A DNA stretch of 64,000 bases, from the NCBI GenBank assembly GCA_910575555.1, contig CAJTFX010000005.1, positions 220,457-284,456 of the forward strand, written 5' to 3'. The position numbers and the translations under genes were made by a program. Within the stretch, counting starts at the first letter, position 1, and every line of letters begins with the position of its first letter. The DNA comes from Lachnospiraceae bacterium. GTDB taxonomy: Bacteria > Bacillota > Clostridia > Lachnospirales > Lachnospiraceae. Under the pieces are notes generated by a model that did no database searches, was not told where the DNA came from, and saw only the letters and a list, made by a program, of their open reading frames with translations. Of this stretch, positions 19,689 to 28,567 are shown one piece after another.

Positions 19689-21020
19689 ATGGAAAATCAA
19701 AATGCATATTTAAAACCTGTAACTCTGAAAAATATTTTAAAATTCGCAGTGCCCACCATTGCCATGACTCTTTTTATGTCATTTTACACCATGGTGGACG
19801 GCCTGTTTGTGTCTAACCTTATCGGCACAGACGCACTTTCGGCCATTAACCTGACAGCGCCGGTCATTCAGCTTGTGACTGCCATTTCCACCATGCTTGC
19901 CACCGGCGGCAGCGCAGTGATTATGAAAAAGATGGGGCAGCATAAGACCGAAGAAGCAAAAGAAGATTTTACCTTTCTGATTCTGGTGAATGTGATAGTG
20001 GGGCTTATCATGTGCGCTTTGGGATATTTTGCCATGGGCCGTATTTTTGGGGGAATGAATCTTTCGGCAGCGGTGGAACAGTACTGTGTGGAATATTTAA
20101 GCCGTTATCTGGTATTTACGGTGCCGATTCTATTGATGAATAACTTTACCCTTTATATGATTGCCAGTGAGAAGGCCGCCTTGTCCCTGGTCTGCTCTGT
20201 GGCAGGCGGCGTGCTCAATATGATTCTGGACTATGTATTTCTGGCAGGGCTACATATGGGAATCGGCGGAGCGGCAGCGGCCACCGGCCTGGGCTATTCC
20301 GTAACGGCGGTGGCAGGATTGTTTGTGTTCAGTCAGAAAAAGAATCTTTTGCACTTTAAGAAACCGGCAGTTCGGCTCCGTGTTCTGACAGGCGCCGCTT
20401 CCAACGGATGCTCTGAGATGGCCACGGCCCTGGTTACCGGAATTGTCACTATGATGTTCAACTGGACGATGCTCCATTACGTTGGAGAAGACGGCGTTGC
20501 GGCTGTTACCATTATTATGTATGTGTTGATGTTTGCAAGCTCTCTGTATACGGGATATTCTTACGGAGTGGCCCCGATGCTGAGTTACTATTACGGAGAG
20601 CAAAACCATGATAAACTGAAAAAACTGGTGGAAGTGAGCCTGAAGGTGATTGGAGGAATCTCCGGAGTGACAGTAGCGGCTTCTTTCCTGATGACAAAGC
20701 CGCTGGTAGCGGTTTTTGCCTCTCCGGAAAATCCGGTGTATGATTTGGCGGTTACCGGCAATCGGATCTGTACGGCAGCATTGCTTTTTATCGGATTTAA
20801 TATTTTTGCCAGCGGGATGTTTACTGCGTTGTCCAATGGAGTGGTTTCTGCGGTTCTGGCATTTTCCAGATCTTTTGTTTTTATGCTGATTACAATGATA
20901 GCCCTGCCTCTGGTGCTCGGCGTTAATGGAATCTGGCTGGCTACGCCGGCAGCAGAATTGATGGCTCTTGGTTTGTCTTTTTTTATGTTTCTGAAATACA
21001 GGAAGCGGTATGGGTATTAA
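19689..21020 (+). CDS. MATE-family efflux transporter
   Basis: 443 aa with twelve predicted membrane segments in two homologous halves. The first half opens LKPVTLKNILKFAVPTIAMT and contains DGLFVSNLIGTDALSAINL near residue 38, the typical MATE/NorM region. Start ATG behind GAGAGGAGAACC. Na+- or H+-driven export of drugs or metabolites is the family role; the substrate is unknown. A terminator follows. Confidence 0.9.
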   Translation: MENQNAYLKPVTLKNILKFAVPTIAMTLFMSFYTMVDGLFVSNLIGTDALSAINLTAPVIQLVTAISTMLATGGSAVIMKKMGQHKTEEAKEDFTFLILVNVIVGLIMCALGYFAMGRIFGGMNLSAAVEQYCVEYLSRYLVFTVPILLMNNFTLYMIASEKAALSLVCSVAGGVLNMILDYVFLAGLHMGIGGAAAATGLGYSVTAVAGLFVFSQKKNLLHFKKPAVRLRVLTGAASNGCSEMATALVTGIVTMMFNWTMLHYVGEDGVAAVTIIMYVLMFASSLYTGYSYGVAPMLSYYYGEQNHDKLKKLVEVSLKVIGGISGVTVAASFLMTKPLVAVFASPENPVYDLAVTGNRICTAALLFIGFNIFASGMFTALSNGVVSAVLAFSRSFVFMLITMIALPLVLGVNGIWLATPAAELMALGLSFFMFLKYRKRYGY

Positions 21021-21028
21021 ACAGAAAG

Positions 21029-21071
21029 ACTGCCGCAGGAAGATCAGGCATCTTCCACACGGCAGTTTTTT
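21029..21071. terminator. Bidirectional terminator between MATE gene and argG
   Basis: ACTGCCG-C-AGGAAGAT (21029-21044) pairs with ATCTTCC-ACA-CGGCAGT (21050-21066), followed by TTTTT on the plus strand. It serves the convergent MATE and argG genes. Confidence 0.8.
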
Positions 21072-21101
21072 CAGATAAAATCTAAAATCATATGCAGCAG
21101 A

Positions 21102-22325
21102 TTAATTCTGTCCCTTCTCAAGCTCTGCCATCTTCATGGCCCGCACTTTCAGCGGAAGCCCGAACAGGGTGATAAAGCCTTCTGCATCATGATGGTCATA
21201 CAGATCACCGGTGGTAAAGCTTGCCAGAGATTCACTGTAGAGAGAGTAGGGAGAAGTGGTTCCGGCTTTGATAATGTTTCCTTTATAAAGCTTGAATTTT
21301 ACTTCTCCGGTGATGTATTGCTGGGTGGAAGTCACAAAAGCCTGCACTGCCTCGCGCAGCGGAGTGAACCATTTGCCTTCATATACAATCTGAGCCAGCC
21401 GGTTGCCCATGTCTTTTTTCACTTCCATGGTGGCCCGGTCTAACACCAGTTCTTCCAGCTGCTGCTGCGCTTCCATCAGAATGGTTCCGCCGGGAGTCTC
21501 ATATACGCCTCTGGATTTCATGCCTACCACCCGGTTTTCCACAATGTCAATGATGCCGATGCCGTGTTTTCCGCCCAGACGGTTTAATTCGCGGATGATG
21601 TCAGCAACCTTCATGGCTTTGCCGTTGATGGTTTTGGGAACTCCGGCTTCAAAGGTCATGGTAACGTATTCTCCTTCATCCGGCGCTTTTTCCGGGGATA
21701 CCCCAAGTACCAGAAGGTGGTCGTAGTTGGGTTCGCAGGCAGGATCTTCCAGTTCCAGTCCCTCATGGCTGATATGCCACAGGTTGCGGTCGCGGCTGTA
21801 GCTGCTGTCTGCAGAGAAGGGAAGGTCAATGCCGTGTTCCTTGCAGTATGCAATTTCCTCTTCCCTGGACTGCATGTTCCACTTGTCGCTTCTCCATGCT
21901 GCAATAATTTTTAAATCGGGAGCCAGGGCCTTGATGCCCAGTTCAAACCGGATCTGGTCATTTCCTTTGCCGGTAGCGCCGTGGCAGATGGCGGTAGCTC
22001 CTTCTTTTCTTGCAATTTCCACCAGACGTTTGGCAATACCGGGGCGTGCCATGGAGGTTCCCAGAAGGTATTTATTCTCATAGACAGCGCCTGCCTGTAC
22101 GCAGGGAATAATGTATTCTTCTGCAAATTCGTCGGTGATGTCCTCAATGTATAATTTGGAAGCGCCGGATAATTTGGCGCGTTCTTCTAAACCGTCCAGT
22201 TCTTCTTCCTGCCCGCAGTCGATGCAGCAGCAGATAACGTCATAATCGTAATTCTCCTTTAACCATGGGATGATGGCGGTGGTGTCCAGGCCGCCGGAAT
22301 AAGCTAAGATGACTTTTTCTTTCAT
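21102..22325 (-). CDS. argG: Argininosuccinate synthase
   Basis: 407 aa. Joins citrulline and aspartate with ATP to give argininosuccinate in arginine biosynthesis. The N-terminal PP-loop AYSGGLDTTAIIPWLKE is intact, and YLLGTSMARPGIAKRLVEIA and GATGKGNDQIRFE are diagnostic. It is transcribed away from argC, with a shared 295-bp control region carrying ARG-box-like sites. argH and the carbamoyltransferase gene are not in the window. Confidence 0.97.
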   Translation of the reverse strand: MKEKVILAYSGGLDTTAIIPWLKENYDYDVICCCIDCGQEEELDGLEERAKLSGASKLYIEDITDEFAEEYIIPCVQAGAVYENKYLLGTSMARPGIAKRLVEIARKEGATAICHGATGKGNDQIRFELGIKALAPDLKIIAAWRSDKWNMQSREEEIAYCKEHGIDLPFSADSSYSRDRNLWHISHEGLELEDPACEPNYDHLLVLGVSPEKAPDEGEYVTMTFEAGVPKTINGKAMKVADIIRELNRLGGKHGIGIIDIVENRVVGMKSRGVYETPGGTILMEAQQQLEELVLDRATMEVKKDMGNRLAQIVYEGKWFTPLREAVQAFVTSTQQYITGEVKFKLYKGNIIKAGTTSPYSLYSESLASFTTGDLYDHHDAEGFITLFGLPLKVRAMKMAELEKGQN

Positions 22326-22369
22326 TACATTTCCTCCGTTGTTTTACGTTATTTTTCAATGCTCACATC

Positions 22370-22398
22370 ATTATATCTTAATGTGCGTAAAAAGACAA
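22370..22398 (-). promoter_or_regulatory. argG promoter
   Basis: On the minus strand: TTGTCT (22398-22393), 17-nt spacer, TATAAT (22375-22370), about 45 nt upstream of the argG ATG. A second TATAAT-like stretch lies slightly upstream. Confidence 0.65.
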
Positions 22399-22418
22399 GT
22401 GAAAAATTATACATAATA

Positions 22419-22437
22419 AAGTAATAAAAATGCAAAT
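22419..22437. promoter_or_regulatory. ARG-box-like ArgR/AhrC site (argG side)
   Basis: The core AATAAAAATGCAA (22423-22435) matches the Bacillus ARG box core AATAAAAATKCAA at every base. It lies about 20 nt upstream of the argG -35 box. Confidence 0.6.
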
Positions 22438-22490
22438 TTACGTACAAAACGCTAAACAGAACGTGATATTTTGGGAAAATCAAAATTCCT

Positions 22491-22550
22491 GCTTGAATAA
22501 AAATCGAAATCAATGTATAATTATTCAATCTCGAATGAATAAAAAAGACT
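22491..22550 (+). promoter_or_regulatory. argC promoter with overlapping ARG-box-like sites
   Basis: TTGAAT (22493-22498), 17-nt spacer, TATAAT (22516-22521) forms the promoter. CTTGAATAAAAATCGAAA (22492-22509) and CGAATGAATAAAAAAGAC (22532-22549) both resemble ARG boxes. The first covers the -35 box and the second lies just past the -10, a layout expected for arginine-dependent repression of the argC operon. Confidence 0.65.
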
Positions 22551-22620
22551 TTACGAAACAGAAGAGATGTATTAATATGTTTAAGAATGCAGTTGTCTGA
22601 ATAAGAAAGTGAGGAAGATT

Positions 22621-23688
22621 ATGATAAAAGCGGGAATTATCGGAGCTACCGGATATGCGGGGGCGGAATTGGTGCGGATTCTTCTGGGACATCCGGAAGT
22701 GGAAATTATATGGTACGGTTCCAGAAGCTATATTGATGAAAAATATGCCAGGGTCTATGGAAATATGTTTCGGCTTGTGGAGAATGTCTGCCGGGATGAT
22801 AAGATAGAAGAACTGGCCAGGGAGGCGGATGTAATTTTCACAGCCACGCCCCAGGGATTTCTGGCAGGCGTTTTGACGGAGGATATTTTAAAGGAAACAA
22901 AGGTTATAGACTTAAGTGCGGATTACCGGCTGAAAGATGTGAAGATTTATGAAGAATGGTATAAAATTGAACATAAAAGCCCTCAGTTTATCGGGGAAGC
23001 AGTGTACGGCCTGTGCGAAATCAACAGAGAGCAGGTGAAGCAGGCAAGGCTTACGGCCAATCCGGGCTGCTATACCACATGCTCCATACTGACGGCCTAT
23101 CCGTTGGTAAAAGAAGGGCTGATTGATCCGGATACCCTGATTGTGGACGCCAAGTCGGGAACCTCCGGCGCAGGCCGGGGCGCGAAGCTTCCCAATCTGT
23201 TCTGTGAGGTCAACGAAAATATAAAGGCTTACGGAGTATCCACCCACCGCCATACCCCGGAAATTGAAGAGCAGTTAGGCTATGGGGCAGGGCGTCCGGT
23301 GACAATTAATTTCACGCCCCATTTAGTGCCCATGAACCGGGGGATATTGGCTACCGAGTATGCATCTTTGCGAAAAATAAAGCAGCCGGACGGAACAATG
23401 GCAATTCCCACCCAGGAACAGGTACAGGCCGTTTATGAGAAATATTATGGAAATGAATATTTTATCCGTTTGCTGGGGCCGGGAGGATGCCCGGAGACGA
23501 AATGGGTGGAAGGAAGTAATTTTGTGGATATCGGATTTCAGATTGACAAGCGTACCGGAAGAATTATCATGATGGGCGCCATCGACAATCTGGTGAAAGG
23601 AGCGGCGGGACAGGCGGTGCAGAATATGAATCTGATGTTCGGCCTGAAAGAGCAGGAGGGCCTTGTTCTGGCGCCTGTGTTCCCTTAA
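22621..23688 (+). CDS. argC: N-acetyl-gamma-glutamyl-phosphate reductase
   Basis: 355 aa. NADPH-dependent reduction of N-acetylglutamyl phosphate, third step of arginine synthesis. Rossmann motif GIIGATGYAGAELVRIL at the N-terminus; the catalytic Cys is in TANPGCYTTCSIL (near residue 148). The start is ATG 22621 after AGTGAGGA; the in-frame GTG at 22609 is less well placed. First gene of an arg operon of six genes. Confidence 0.95.
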   Translation: MIKAGIIGATGYAGAELVRILLGHPEVEIIWYGSRSYIDEKYARVYGNMFRLVENVCRDDKIEELAREADVIFTATPQGFLAGVLTEDILKETKVIDLSADYRLKDVKIYEEWYKIEHKSPQFIGEAVYGLCEINREQVKQARLTANPGCYTTCSILTAYPLVKEGLIDPDTLIVDAKSGTSGAGRGAKLPNLFCEVNENIKAYGVSTHRHTPEIEEQLGYGAGRPVTINFTPHLVPMNRGILATEYASLRKIKQPDGTMAIPTQEQVQAVYEKYYGNEYFIRLLGPGGCPETKWVEGSNFVDIGFQIDKRTGRIIMMGAIDNLVKGAAGQAVQNMNLMFGLKEQEGLVLAPVFP

Positions 23689-23746
23689 CGGAAACCAGGG
23701 CAGTTTTGTCCGTACTTTAATGTTTGAATAATTACAGAGCAGGAAA

Positions 23747-24217
23747 ATGAAAATGGAAAATTACAATCAGGAAATTACCATCCGCTCCATGGAAGAGGCG
23801 GATTATGAAAAAGTATTTGGACTATGGAAAACCATTAAGGGCTTCGGCATCCGCAGCGTGGATGATTCTAAGGAGGGCGTCATCCGGTTTATCCGCCGCA
23901 ATCCCGGTATCAGCGTAGTGGCAGAGGCAAATGGGCAGGTGGTGGGAGCGATTCTCTGCGGCCATGACGGAAGGCGGGGGTGCTTTTACCATGTGTGCGT
24001 GAGGGAAGAGTTCCGGCAGCAGGGCATTGGGAAAAATATGGCGGTATTTGCCATGAAGGCTCTGCAGGAAGAACATATCAATAAAGTATGCCTTATCGCT
24101 TTTAAGAAAAATGAGGTGGGAAATTCTTTCTGGAAAAGCGTAGGATGGACGTTCCGGGAGGATTTGAATTATTATGATTTTGTGCTGAATGATGAAAATA
24201 TTACCACATTTCAGTAA
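23747..24217 (+). CDS. GNAT acetyltransferase within the arg operon
   Basis: 156 aa with a standard GNAT fold: VVAEANGQVVGAILCGHDGRRG, then the acetyl-CoA loop VREEFRQQGIGKNMAVFAMKAL, then KKNEVGNSFWKSVGW near the end. Its place between argC and argJ suggests either a role in N-acetylglutamate supply or in modifying a pathway intermediate. argJ already performs the first step by transacetylation. The sequence is shorter than, and unlike, classic ArgA. Function uncertain. Confidence 0.85.
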   Translation: MKMENYNQEITIRSMEEADYEKVFGLWKTIKGFGIRSVDDSKEGVIRFIRRNPGISVVAEANGQVVGAILCGHDGRRGCFYHVCVREEFRQQGIGKNMAVFAMKALQEEHINKVCLIAFKKNEVGNSFWKSVGWTFREDLNYYDFVLNDENITTFQ

Positions 24218-24240
24218 AGTCGGGACAGGAGGAAGAAATA

Positions 24241-25464
24241 ATGGAGATTATCACAGGCGGGGTAACCGCGGCAAAGGGATTTCAGGCGGCAGCGGCAGCG
24301 GCCGGGATTAAATATCAGGACAGAATGGATATGGCAATGATTGTAAGCCAGGTTCCGGCAGTATCAGCAGGAACTTTTACTGCCAATGTGGTGCAGGCGG
24401 CGCCGGTAAAGTGGGATAAGCGTCTGGTTATGGAAGAAAGCCATGCCAGGGCCATTGTGGTGAATGCGGGAATTGCCAATGCATGCACCGGAGCGGAAGG
24501 AATGGAATACTGCCGAAAAACAGCAGAAGCAGTGGAGCGTACGCTTAAGATTCCGGCAAACCAGGTATTGACCGCCTCCACAGGAGTAATCGGCATGCAG
24601 CTTCCCATGGGAAAACTGACGGCAGGCATTGAGGCCATGGCGCCGGAATTGAAAGATACCGAAGAAAGCGGTCATCAGGCAGCCTGTGCCATTATGACCA
24701 CAGACACAAAAGCAAAAGAGGCAGCCGTTACTTTTCAGGTGGAAGGAAACACCGTGACCCTTGGCGGCATGTGCAAGGGCTCCGGCATGATTCATCCCAA
24801 TATGTGCACGATGCTGGGATTCCTTACCACGGATCTGGCCATTTCCAAAGAGCTGCTGCAGGAGGCGCTGCGGGAAAATATTGTGGACACTTACAATATG
24901 GTTTCTGTGGACGGAGACACTTCCACCAATGACACAGTGCTGCTGCTGGCCAACGGAATGGCAGGCAATCCTGAGATTACCAGTAAAGATGAAAACTATG
25001 AGAAATTTGTGGAGGCTCTGAATTATGTCAATACTGCCCTGGCGAAAATGATGGCAGGGGACGGGGAAGGCGCAACGGCTCTCTTTGAAACAAAAGTGAT
25101 TCATGCAGATACCAAGGAGCATGCCCGCACTCTGGCGAAATCTGTTATCTGCTCTTCCCTGACAAAAGCCGCAATCTACGGCCATGACGCTAACTGGGGA
25201 AGAATTCTCTGCGCCCTGGGTTATTCCGGCGTCAAATTTGATCCGGAGGCCATTGAACTGTTTTTCCAGAGCAAATCCGGCCGGATTCAGATTTATCAGA
25301 ATGGAACTGCCGCAGATTACAGTGAAGAGGAAGCCACGAAGATTCTCTCAGATCCGGAAGTGACAGTTCTTGTGGATATGAAGATGGGAGACGAAGAGGC
25401 GGCGGCCTGGGGCTGTGATCTGACTTACGAATATGTGAAAATTAATGCGGATTACCGATCTTAA
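24241..25464 (+). CDS. argJ: Glutamate N-acetyltransferase/ornithine acetyltransferase
   Basis: 407 aa. Transfers acetyl from N-acetylornithine to glutamate, recycling the acetyl group. The self-cleavage region is KGSGMIHPNMCTMLGFLTTD (near residue 180-200), where family members are cut before the Thr to make alpha and beta chains. Here the residue before Thr is Cys rather than the usual Ala. Start ATG behind AGGAGGAAGAAAT. Confidence 0.95.
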   Translation: MEIITGGVTAAKGFQAAAAAAGIKYQDRMDMAMIVSQVPAVSAGTFTANVVQAAPVKWDKRLVMEESHARAIVVNAGIANACTGAEGMEYCRKTAEAVERTLKIPANQVLTASTGVIGMQLPMGKLTAGIEAMAPELKDTEESGHQAACAIMTTDTKAKEAAVTFQVEGNTVTLGGMCKGSGMIHPNMCTMLGFLTTDLAISKELLQEALRENIVDTYNMVSVDGDTSTNDTVLLLANGMAGNPEITSKDENYEKFVEALNYVNTALAKMMAGDGEGATALFETKVIHADTKEHARTLAKSVICSSLTKAAIYGHDANWGRILCALGYSGVKFDPEAIELFFQSKSGRIQIYQNGTAADYSEEEATKILSDPEVTVLVDMKMGDEEAAAWGCDLTYEYVKINADYRS

Positions 25465-25475
25465 GGAGAACGCCT

Positions 25476-26204
25476 ATGAGAATACGAGGCGTTTTCTGCC
25501 GCCTGTTGGCGGCGGCTTTGTGCATTCTGATCATTTTTTTTGTTTTGCTTCCAATGGTGGAGCAAGGGTATCAGCGTTATTACGGGGCCGACAGCGTTTA
25601 TCTGATTACCGGGACAGGGGTTCCTATTTTGCTGTCTCTGGTATTATTTATGGCAGTTCTCTGGCTGTTTCGCAGAGATGGACTGGCGGGCTGTTTTGAA
25701 GGAGAACACGGGGAGGGAAGCAGGGCCGGTTTCTCCGGCAAAAAGAAATATCTGGCCGGGCTGACAGCTTGTTTTCTTGCTGTAACAGGGATGATTGGGA
25801 GCATGTGCTGGTATCAGAGGTTTACCTTGGACGGGGTGGAATACCGCTGTTTTTTCTATCAAAAGGAATATACCTGGCAAGATGTGGAATGTTTTACTTT
25901 GCGTGGGGATTTTCAGGGTGTACTGACCTTTGAATTTCAAATGGCGGACGGCGCAGAACGTAGTTTTAACGGAGGATGGCTGTGGAGCGCAGAATATTTC
26001 AGCGATGGGTTTGAACGCCGGTTCCCTGAGGATGTGTATGATTATGCCCGGTGGCTTGGCCGGGAGTTTGGCCGCAGGAAGATTCCTCTTGAAGCGGAAG
26101 GCGGCTGGGAGAAACTAAAAAAAGAGCTGAAGTATGAATCCTGGCAGAAACTGGCAGAAGATATCCGCCGGGATTACGAATCTGCCGCTGCGCCGGACAG
26201 ATAA
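25476..26204 (+). CDS. Unknown membrane protein in arg operon
   Basis: 242 aa; start ATG 12 bases after argJ behind AAGGAG. Three hydrophobic segments (residues about 12-30, 47-67, 95-115) are followed by a soluble C-terminal domain beginning RFTLDGVEYRCFFYQKEYTW. That domain looks like a small beta-rich PH-like fold and then a charged helix. I do not recognise a family. Operon position suggests co-expression with arginine genes, but it may be unrelated to synthesis. Confidence 0.75.
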   Translation: MRIRGVFCRLLAAALCILIIFFVLLPMVEQGYQRYYGADSVYLITGTGVPILLSLVLFMAVLWLFRRDGLAGCFEGEHGEGSRAGFSGKKKYLAGLTACFLAVTGMIGSMCWYQRFTLDGVEYRCFFYQKEYTWQDVECFTLRGDFQGVLTFEFQMADGAERSFNGGWLWSAEYFSDGFERRFPEDVYDYARWLGREFGRRKIPLEAEGGWEKLKKELKYESWQKLAEDIRRDYESAAAPDR

Positions 26205-26286
26205 CTAAATGGCCAGAAACGGCCGGATATGACGGCATGCGATACGGATGCCTGCAGAAACAGAAAAGAGAAAAGAGGAAGTAAAG

Positions 26287-27189
26287 ATGGAAGAAAAGAA
26301 CATGCAGGAAATCCTGCAGAAAGCAGAAGTATTGATTGAGGCCCTGCCTTATATTCAGCGGTTCAACCGCAAAATTATCGTGGTAAAATACGGCGGAAGC
26401 GCCATGGTGGATGAAGAACTGAAAAAAAGCGTCATTCAGGACGTGACATTGCTGAAGCTGGTGGGATTTAAGCCCATTATCGTTCACGGCGGCGGCAAGG
26501 AAATCAGCAAGTGGGTGGAGAAGTCCGGCATGGAACCGGAATTTGTCAACGGCCTTCGGAAAACCGACGCGGCGACCATGGAAATTGCTGAAATGGTTCT
26601 TGGAAAAGTCAATAAATCCCTGGTGCAGATGGTACAGGAATTGGGGGTAAACGCCATCGGGATCAGCGGCAAGGACGGCGGCCTGCTGAAAGTGGATAAG
26701 AAATATTCTGACGGGCAGGACATTGGTTTTGTAGGAGATGTGAAAGAAGTCAATCCCAAAGTTCTTTTCGACCTTCTGGAAAAAGATTTTCTTCCGATTG
26801 TATGCCCCATCGGCCTGGGAGATGAATTTGACACCTACAATATTAATGCAGATGATGCGGCATGCGCCATTGCAAGGGCAGTCAGTGCGGAAAAACTGGC
26901 GTTTCTCACGGACATTGAGGGGGTATACAAAGATCCTTCCGACAAATCCACGCTGATCTCCGAACTGTCTGCATCCGAAGCCCACAGGCTGATCGGCGAC
27001 GGATTTATCGGCGGCGGGATGCTGCCGAAGCTGAATAACTGTATTGACGCCATTGAAAACGGGGTGTCAAGAGTGCATATTTTAGACGGCCGGATTCCCC
27101 ATTGCCTGCTGCTGGAGATTTTCACCAACCGGGGAATCGGAACCGCTATTTTAGGAGACAGCGAAGAGCGGTTTTATTCGAAAAACTAA
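26287..27189 (+). CDS. argB: Acetylglutamate kinase
   Basis: 300 aa amino-acid-kinase fold; phosphorylates N-acetylglutamate. VVKYGGSAM (near residue 38), [15 protein letters not shown] (near 65) and [17 protein letters not shown] (near 240) carry the nucleotide and substrate loops. An N-terminal helix ([21 protein letters not shown]) of the type used for hexamer assembly in arginine-inhibited kinases is present, so feedback inhibition is plausible. Start ATG 26287 after AGAGGAAGTAAAG; the frame is open 13 codons further up. Confidence 0.96.
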   Translation: MEEKNMQEILQKAEVLIEALPYIQRFNRKIIVVKYGGSAMVDEELKKSVIQDVTLLKLVGFKPIIVHGGGKEISKWVEKSGMEPEFVNGLRKTDAATMEIAEMVLGKVNKSLVQMVQELGVNAIGISGKDGGLLKVDKKYSDGQDIGFVGDVKEVNPKVLFDLLEKDFLPIVCPIGLGDEFDTYNINADDAACAIARAVSAEKLAFLTDIEGVYKDPSDKSTLISELSASEAHRLIGDGFIGGGMLPKLNNCIDAIENGVSRVHILDGRIPHCLLLEIFTNRGIGTAILGDSEERFYSKN

Positions 27190-27230
27190 AGTTTCCCCCA
27201 GCAATGGGACCACGAAAAAGGAGAATCAGA

Positions 27231-28436
27231 ATGGAAGCAAAGAAATGGATGGAACAGGCGGAAGAGACCATTTTACATACCTATAACCGTTATCAGATTG
27301 TGTTGGAACGGGGGCAGGGCATGTACCTCTATGACACAGAGGGGAAAAAATATCTGGATTTTGCAGCGGGAATCGGAGTGCAGGCATTGGGCTATGGAAA
27401 CCAGGAATACAATCATGCCTTAAAAATGCAGATTGACAAGCTGCTTCACACTTCCAACCTGTATTACAATCAGCCTACCATAGAAGCGGCGGAAAAACTC
27501 TGCAGAGTCTCTGGCCTGGACCGGGTATTTTTTACCAACAGCGGTACGGAAGCCATAGAGGGCGCCATCAAGGCTGCCAAGAAATATGCCTATGACAAGG
27601 ATCAGACCACAGACCACGAAATCATTGCGATGGAGCATTCATTTCATGGAAGGAGCCTGGGAGCTTTGGCGGTAACGGGAAACGCCCATTACCGGGAGCC
27701 TTTTGAGCCGCTGCCGGGAATTGTGAAATTTGCAGAGTACAATCATCTGGAAAGCGTGGAATCCCTGGTAAATGACAAAACCTGTGCAATTCTCATGGAA
27801 ACCATTCAGGGAGAAGGCGGCATCTATCCGGCCCAAAAAGAATTTCTGGCAGGAGTGAAAAAGATTTGTAAAGAGCATGATATCCTTCTGATCCTGGATG
27901 AAATTCAATGCGGCATGGGAAGGACGGGAACCATGTTTGCATGGCAGGAATACGGAATAAAGCCGGATATTATGGCATGCGCCAAAGCCCTGGGCTGCGG
28001 CATTCCGGTGGGAGCCTTCTTGATGACAAAACAGGTGGCGGATGCTTCTTTGAAGCCCGGCGATCACGGCACCACTTACGGCGGAAATCCCTTTGCAGGC
28101 GCGGCAGTCAGCAAGGTGCTGGATATTTTTGAAGAGCAGAAAATTTTGGAGCATGTACAGGACATTTCCGGGTATTTAAGGAAGCGTCTGGAAGAGCTGA
28201 AAACAGAATATCCCTGCATTACGGAACGGCGGGGCCGGGGACTGATGCAGGGATTGGAGCTGGCATCCAGCGTGCCGGCAGGCGAAATAAGCGCAAAAGC
28301 GCTGCAGCAGGGACTGATTCTGATTACGGCAGGAAACAACGTGCTGCGGTTTCTTCCGCCTCTTGTGCTTGAGAAGGAACATGTGGATGAAATGGCAGAA
28401 ATCCTTCGTAATGTGCTGGGAGAATATCAGCCGTAG
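27231..28436 (+). CDS. argD: Acetylornithine aminotransferase
   Basis: 401 aa PLP enzyme converting N-acetylglutamate semialdehyde to N-acetylornithine. FTNSGTEAIEGAIKAAKKYA (near residue 100), LDEIQCGMGRTG (near 222) and the PLP lysine in DIMACAKALGCGIPVGAF (near 250) are intact. Start ATG behind AAAGGAGAATCAGA. Last gene of the arg operon. Confidence 0.96.
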   Translation: MEAKKWMEQAEETILHTYNRYQIVLERGQGMYLYDTEGKKYLDFAAGIGVQALGYGNQEYNHALKMQIDKLLHTSNLYYNQPTIEAAEKLCRVSGLDRVFFTNSGTEAIEGAIKAAKKYAYDKDQTTDHEIIAMEHSFHGRSLGALAVTGNAHYREPFEPLPGIVKFAEYNHLESVESLVNDKTCAILMETIQGEGGIYPAQKEFLAGVKKICKEHDILLILDEIQCGMGRTGTMFAWQEYGIKPDIMACAKALGCGIPVGAFLMTKQVADASLKPGDHGTTYGGNPFAGAAVSKVLDIFEEQKILEHVQDISGYLRKRLEELKTEYPCITERRGRGLMQGLELASSVPAGEISAKALQQGLILITAGNNVLRFLPPLVLEKEHVDEMAEILRNVLGEYQP

Positions 28437-28567
28437 AAAGTCATCCGGTACAGAAAGATTATGTGAAAAATTGTAGGAGAATTTACCCAAAAAAAAGGGG
28501 AAAAGGTAATGACAAATCGAAAAAAATCTTATATTATAATATTGTATCATTACGCAAGGAGGATATC

